From: Dioscorea cayenensis subsp. rotundata
Lineage: Eukaryota > Streptophyta > Magnoliopsida > Dioscoreales > Dioscoreaceae
Direction: 5' to 3'
DNA: 64,000 nucleotides
Assembly: GCF_009730915.1 (NCBI RefSeq)
Contig: NC_052474.1
Coordinates: 7,909,501 to 7,973,500 of the forward strand
The notes beneath the pieces are model-generated. The model did no database searches and was not told the DNA's origin. It saw nothing but the letters and a program-made list of their open reading frames with translations. Position numbers and translations under genes: made by a program. Shown here piece by piece: positions 60,050 through 64,000 of the stretch. Positions within the stretch are counted from its first letter, which is position 1. Each line of letters starts with the position of its first letter.

Positions 60050-62739
60050 TAAACCTATTAAGGTAAGGCCTTATAGATATCAGCATGGTCATAATGCAGA
60101 GATTGAAACCATGGTAAACCAAGCAATAGTCCATTTTCTTCACTAATTATATTGGTTAAGAAAAAAGATGGAACATGGCATTTTTGTACAAATTATAGAG
60201 CATTGAATGCTATCTCCATTAAAGATGCATTTGGCATTCCAACAGTGGATGAACTTTTAGATGAATTGCATGGAGCAAGGTATTTCTCTAAATTGGATCT
60301 CCCATCAGGCTATCACCAAATTTTGTTACACCCAGATGATAGATTCAAAATTGCATTTCACATACATCATGGACATTACCAGTGGTTAGTGATGCCTTCA
60401 GATTATCAAATGCCTCAGCAACATTTTAATCCTTGATGAATGGCATTTTTAAATTTGCATTGTGAAAATTTGTACTGGTATATTTTGATGATATACTAGT
60501 CTACAACACTGATTGGAGCAATCATTTGAGCCACTTAGAGATAATTCTTATCACTCTACAAGATAACAAATTGTATGCCAAGTATTCCAAATGCAGTTTT
60601 GTGTTGCAACAAGCGGAATATTTAGGACATTGTCTATGTACGTGAGGTGTCCATGGATAATTCCAAAGTGGAAGCAATATTACAATGGCAAATTCCTATT
60701 AATCTCAAACAACTCAGAGGATTTTTGGGGTTGAGTGGTTATTATAGGAGATTTATAAAACATTATGCAATATTGGCACAACCTCTTACTGATTTGTTAA
60801 AATAAGACAGCTTCCATTAGTCTCCACAAAGCTCAAGAGGCTTTTCAGAACCTGAAGTCTGCTATTACTACAGCACCAATATTGAAATTGCCAGATTTCA
60901 CTAAACCTTTTGTCTTGGAGACAGATACTTCAGGAGTCAGTATTAGGGGCAATACTGAGTCAAGACAATCATCATTTGGCATTTATTACTCAAAGAAAAT
61001 GACAACTAGTATGCAAAACCAATATGCCTATATTAGAGAATTATTTGCTCTAACAGAAGTTGTTAGAAAGTTTAGACATTACTAGATGAGTCATAAATTT
61101 ATTATTAGAACTGATCAACAAGCATTGAAGCACCTTTGTTATCAGACAATACAAACACCTGAGCAACAACGTTGGTTTCCAAAGCTCTTGGGTTATACTT
61201 TCAACATTAAATATAAACCAGGAAAAGATAATGTGATAGCTAATGCCTTGTGCAGGAGTTTCAAGGTGGCATTCTCTATTTCTCAACGTCAGATTATGAA
61301 TAAAATCCAGCAACTGCAACTTACTAACCCCCTTTGTGCTTCAATTATACATGCTATTCAAAACAATTATCAGCAAGACACTAAATACTTTTGGAGAAAT
61401 AATTTATTGTGGTGGAATGGAAAGGTGGTAGTTTCTGGGCGATGATCACCTGAAAGTGACTCTAATGCAGGAATTTCATTCTACATTAATAGAAGGACAT
61501 GTAGGGTGCTTGAGAACTTATGCAAGAATCGCTCATCAATTTTATTGGAAGGGCATGCAAACACAAACTGCTGAATTTATCAAATCTTATTTAGTCTGTC
61601 AACAAGCTAAACACGATAATACCCACCCTGGGGGATTATTACAATCCTTGCCAATACCTCAACATATATGGAAGGATATAACTACGAATTTCATAGTGGG
61701 GTTGCCACTTTCAAAAGCTTTATTGTCATATTTGAGGTGGTTGATCGTCTCTCCAAATTTAACCATTTTATTCCTTTGAAGATAGATTTTACTAGTTTTA
61801 TTATAGTTGATGCCTTCATCAGCAATGTGTTGAAATTACATGGAGTCCTAAAATCTATAGTTAGTGATCTAGACAAAACTTTTGCCAACAAATTCTAGCA
61901 ACACTTGTTTTAGGCTATGGGTACTACCTTGGCATGTCCACATCTTACCATCAGCAAACGGATGGTCAAACAAAAGCTTTAAATAAATGCTTGGAGCTTT
62001 ACCCTTCGCTGCTTTGCATTGGAAAATCCAAAGACATAGTCAACTTTATTGCCATGGACGCAATTTTGGTACAATAGTTCATATCATAGCGGTGCTGAAA
62101 TGTCTCCTTTTAAAATAGTGTATGGCAGGGATCCATCAACCCTTCTCAAATACTATTCTATTAAGCATGATCCACCAACAATCTGAGAAATGCTCCATTA
62201 ACGAGATCAAATACTAGTACAACTAAAACAAAACCTCTTAAAGGCACAAGTTCGGATGAACAAAATGGCTGACAAAAATCATTTTAAAATTTCTTATAAA
62301 ATTGGTGATTTGGTGCTGGTCAAATTACAACTATATCAACAACATTGTTGGCATTGCGCAGAAATCAAAAATCAAGTATGTGTTTCTTTGGGCCCTTCCA
62401 AATATTGGAGAAGCTTGGTTCAGTATAAACTTCAATTACCAAGTCATGCTCAGATTCATCCCGTCTTTCATTCATCATTACTGAAAAAGTTTCATGGAGG
62501 CCCAGGCAGCTGTATTTTTCCTCTACCATTCACTACTTATGAATATGGGCCTTTATTGTAACCAATCTCTGCGTTACAAGCTCGACAAATTCTGCATAAA
62601 AGGCAGCTCATCACCAGGTCTTGGTTCAATGGGAAAGTGAGCATCATAAGGAAAATCCCTAGGAGGATTGGAATCCATTGTTAATGCAATTTTCTCATTT
62701 GGACCTTGAGGACAAGTTCTGATTCGATGGTAGGAGTAT
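60050..62739 (+). pseudogene. Gypsy reverse transcriptase, RNase H and integrase remnants
   Basis: RT begins near 60070 with VKKKDGTWHFCTNYRALNA and FSKLDLPSGYHQI (60152-60436) and continues after stops with VYFDDILVYN near 60490. RNase H spans 60882-61250 (PDFTKPFVLETDTSG, LRT-like IIRTDQQALKHL). An H2C2-type integrase zinc finger with HxxxH...CxxC lies at 61460-61620 (EGHVGC, then CQQAKHDN), followed by the integrase core (61650-62060) and a C-terminal part (62256-62561) with PSHAQIHPVFHSSLLKK. A chromodomain-like tail follows (62570-62710, NPWEDW-like in another frame). This is the Ty3/gypsy order. Many stops: inactive. Confidence 0.88.
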
Positions 62740-63342
62740 TGTTATAGCTCTAGTTGCTTTGGATATAAAACGGCCACACGTGCTGGAGAGTGTGGAAGAC
62801 TAGTCAAGTATGGAGATTAAGGTAAGTGATGAGGTGGCTTACAATGTGGAAGAGAGGGACCGGAATGGTACAACTGGGCATAGGAGCAATTGGGTGAGAC
62901 GCACTAGCTCTAAGCTCAAGGGATTTGTTACTGACACCAGGGAGGCTAATAGGTGAAGGTGTAGAGGCACATCCACGTGGAGGCCATAAAAAGGGGGAGC
63001 TTATGGGAAAAAGAGGAGATAAAATTAGAATGAGAATTGGCCTTGGATCTGGGAGCGCAGAGGGGCTCATCTGAGCATCTTCAGTGACTGGAGTAGTAGA
63101 AAAGTTCTTGGCTTGGCTTCCATCTATCTTAGTGCTTTCTTGCTTGTTTAGTTGGGTTGTTGTAAACTCTGTGAAACTTGTTAATTTCTTAGAATATTTC
63201 TTTAGATGATTAGATGAGAAAACATCCTATAATGAAGGAGATCTTAGATTGGAGTGTTTGTGCAAGTAGTGTGAATTGAATATTTGAGCTCTGTGAATTG
63301 ATTTATATCTAATTAGCAGAGATAGGAGTTTTATTCATTATA
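62740..63342 (+). repeat. Gypsy 3' LTR (603 bp)
   Basis: It begins TGTTATAGCTC and ends TTCATTATA, followed by GTATC (63343-63347), the target duplication. A TATA-like ATATAAAA lies at 62763-62770. It is preceded by a purine-rich GATGGTAGGAG. Confidence 0.85.
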
Positions 63343-63347
63343 GTATC

Positions 63348-64000
63348 CTCCCAATAAAAACACGGTAACTGCAATACTTTGAAAGGGCCTAGCTTGATTG
63401 GGCTGGCAGATGAGTATTATTTGATCATAAATAAAAACTATTAAATTTACAATAAAATTAAAGTATTTTTCAACTATTTGACTAAAGTGTCTATTTCAAA
63501 CAATAACTCATCACAATATATTTTTTTTTTTAAGAGAGCTTGATGATTTCTTTAGGGTGAATCTAATATGCTTGCATGTGTTGCAATCTCAAATTTAAGG
63601 GCCAAATGCATACCTTGCATTTGCAGGATGTGGAATCTCCATTTTTCTCTTATGACATTAAGTGAGAGATTGAGTTTATTATTAATACCTTTTGTAGATT
63701 GATGTTTTGTTTGTATCTCGACCTTCTCTTCACTCATATTGGATTGTATGACCTTTTCTTATATTTTTACCCACTCGTAAATATACAGTTCAACTATAAT
63801 GGTCATAGGTCTTACACACTTCATGTATAACCTTATACTCTACCAAACAAAAAGAGCATACGATCTCAGTAGTACATTTCTTCATAATACAAAGAATAAC
63901 GTGAATAAATGATTGGAAAAGCAAAGCTTTTACAATGGACTTGAATTTTGTTCTTTTAGCTCTAATATATTCATGCACACCAAAATATAAAGCTCCAAAA
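63348..64000. other. Right-end flank
   Basis: AT-rich DNA. The minus strand near 63980-63700 has weak coding-like character (a 62-codon frame from 63978) that may be another retroelement remnant, but no domain could be named. Confidence 0.35.

Larger units (their letters stand above)
53280..63342 (+). mobile_element. Ty3/gypsy LTR retrotransposon, decayed, hosting a copia insertion
   Basis: The 5' LTR is in two pieces (53280-53337 and about 57942-58257) because a copia element is inserted in it; the 3' LTR is 62740-63342. GTATC flanks both outer ends (53275-53279 and 63343-63347). The internal part (58258-62739) carries gag, CCHC knuckle, protease, reverse transcriptase, RNase H, integrase and an LTR-proximal chromodomain-like tail in the gypsy order, with many stops and frameshifts. 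After the 5' LTR comes ATTTGGTGCTTTCATC, probably the primer-binding site, tRNA not identified. Confidence 0.9.

Noticed and set aside
1..64000. CRISPR arrays, operons, bacterial features, tRNA or rRNA genes
   Set aside because: No regularly spaced repeat-spacer structure, no prokaryotic gene organisation and no complete tRNA or rRNA was seen; tRNA-like boxes occur only in SINE-like repeats.

Overview
This window looks like nuclear DNA of a flowering plant. Coding exons carry plant GT-AG introns. A plant microRNA (miR156/157 family) precursor is present. The protein genes are plant types: DUF599, RHA2-like RING-H2, REM-type B3, base-exchange phosphatidylserine synthase and acyl-ACP thioesterase. 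The DNA between genes is very AT-rich, with many (TA)n tracts and several classes of plant retrotransposon. The one GC-rich intronless gene (RING-H2) in an otherwise AT-rich setting would fit a non-grass monocot, but I cannot fix the species.

Layout: 1-6.9 kb is gene-free, with a GC-rich block (401-582), a solo LTR (1649-3114) and a possible hairpin (3615-3768). A miR157-type MIR gene lies at about 7.0-7.6 kb, with a TATA box and the mature sequence at 7503-7523. A two-exon DUF599 membrane protein gene spans 10.4-12.7 kb. A second solo LTR of the same family lies in opposite orientation at 14036-15490. The RING-H2 gene (minus strand) is at 19.6-20.0 kb. A repeat-rich stretch (20.4-25 kb) has a perfect 86-bp tandem duplication and an old 1.15-kb tandem duplication. 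A six-exon double-B3 gene spans 25.3-28.6 kb. The 28.6-35.9 kb stretch has no recognisable gene. Phosphatidylserine synthase (12 coding exons plus a 5' UTR exon) spans 36.0-42.6 kb and faces tail-to-tail an acyl-ACP thioesterase on the minus strand (43.3-44.7 kb) that has an in-frame TGA before its conserved C-terminus.

From 44.95 kb the window is mostly transposable elements. A decayed L1-type LINE (44978-50741, minus) is inserted about 320 bp upstream of the thioesterase start. Next come an element with long terminal inverted repeats (50828-52182), then a Ty3/gypsy element (53280-63342, GTATC target duplication) whose 5' LTR is split by a decayed Ty1/copia element in opposite orientation (53338 to about 57.87 kb).

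The host genes do not form a pathway cluster. PSS1 and the thioesterase both serve lipid metabolism but in different compartments (endomembrane and plastid), and their adjacency is probably chance. The points most worth checking are the thioesterase TGA, the CTG tract touching the miR157 arm, the nested retrotransposons, and the inverted solo LTR pair around the MIR and DUF599 genes.
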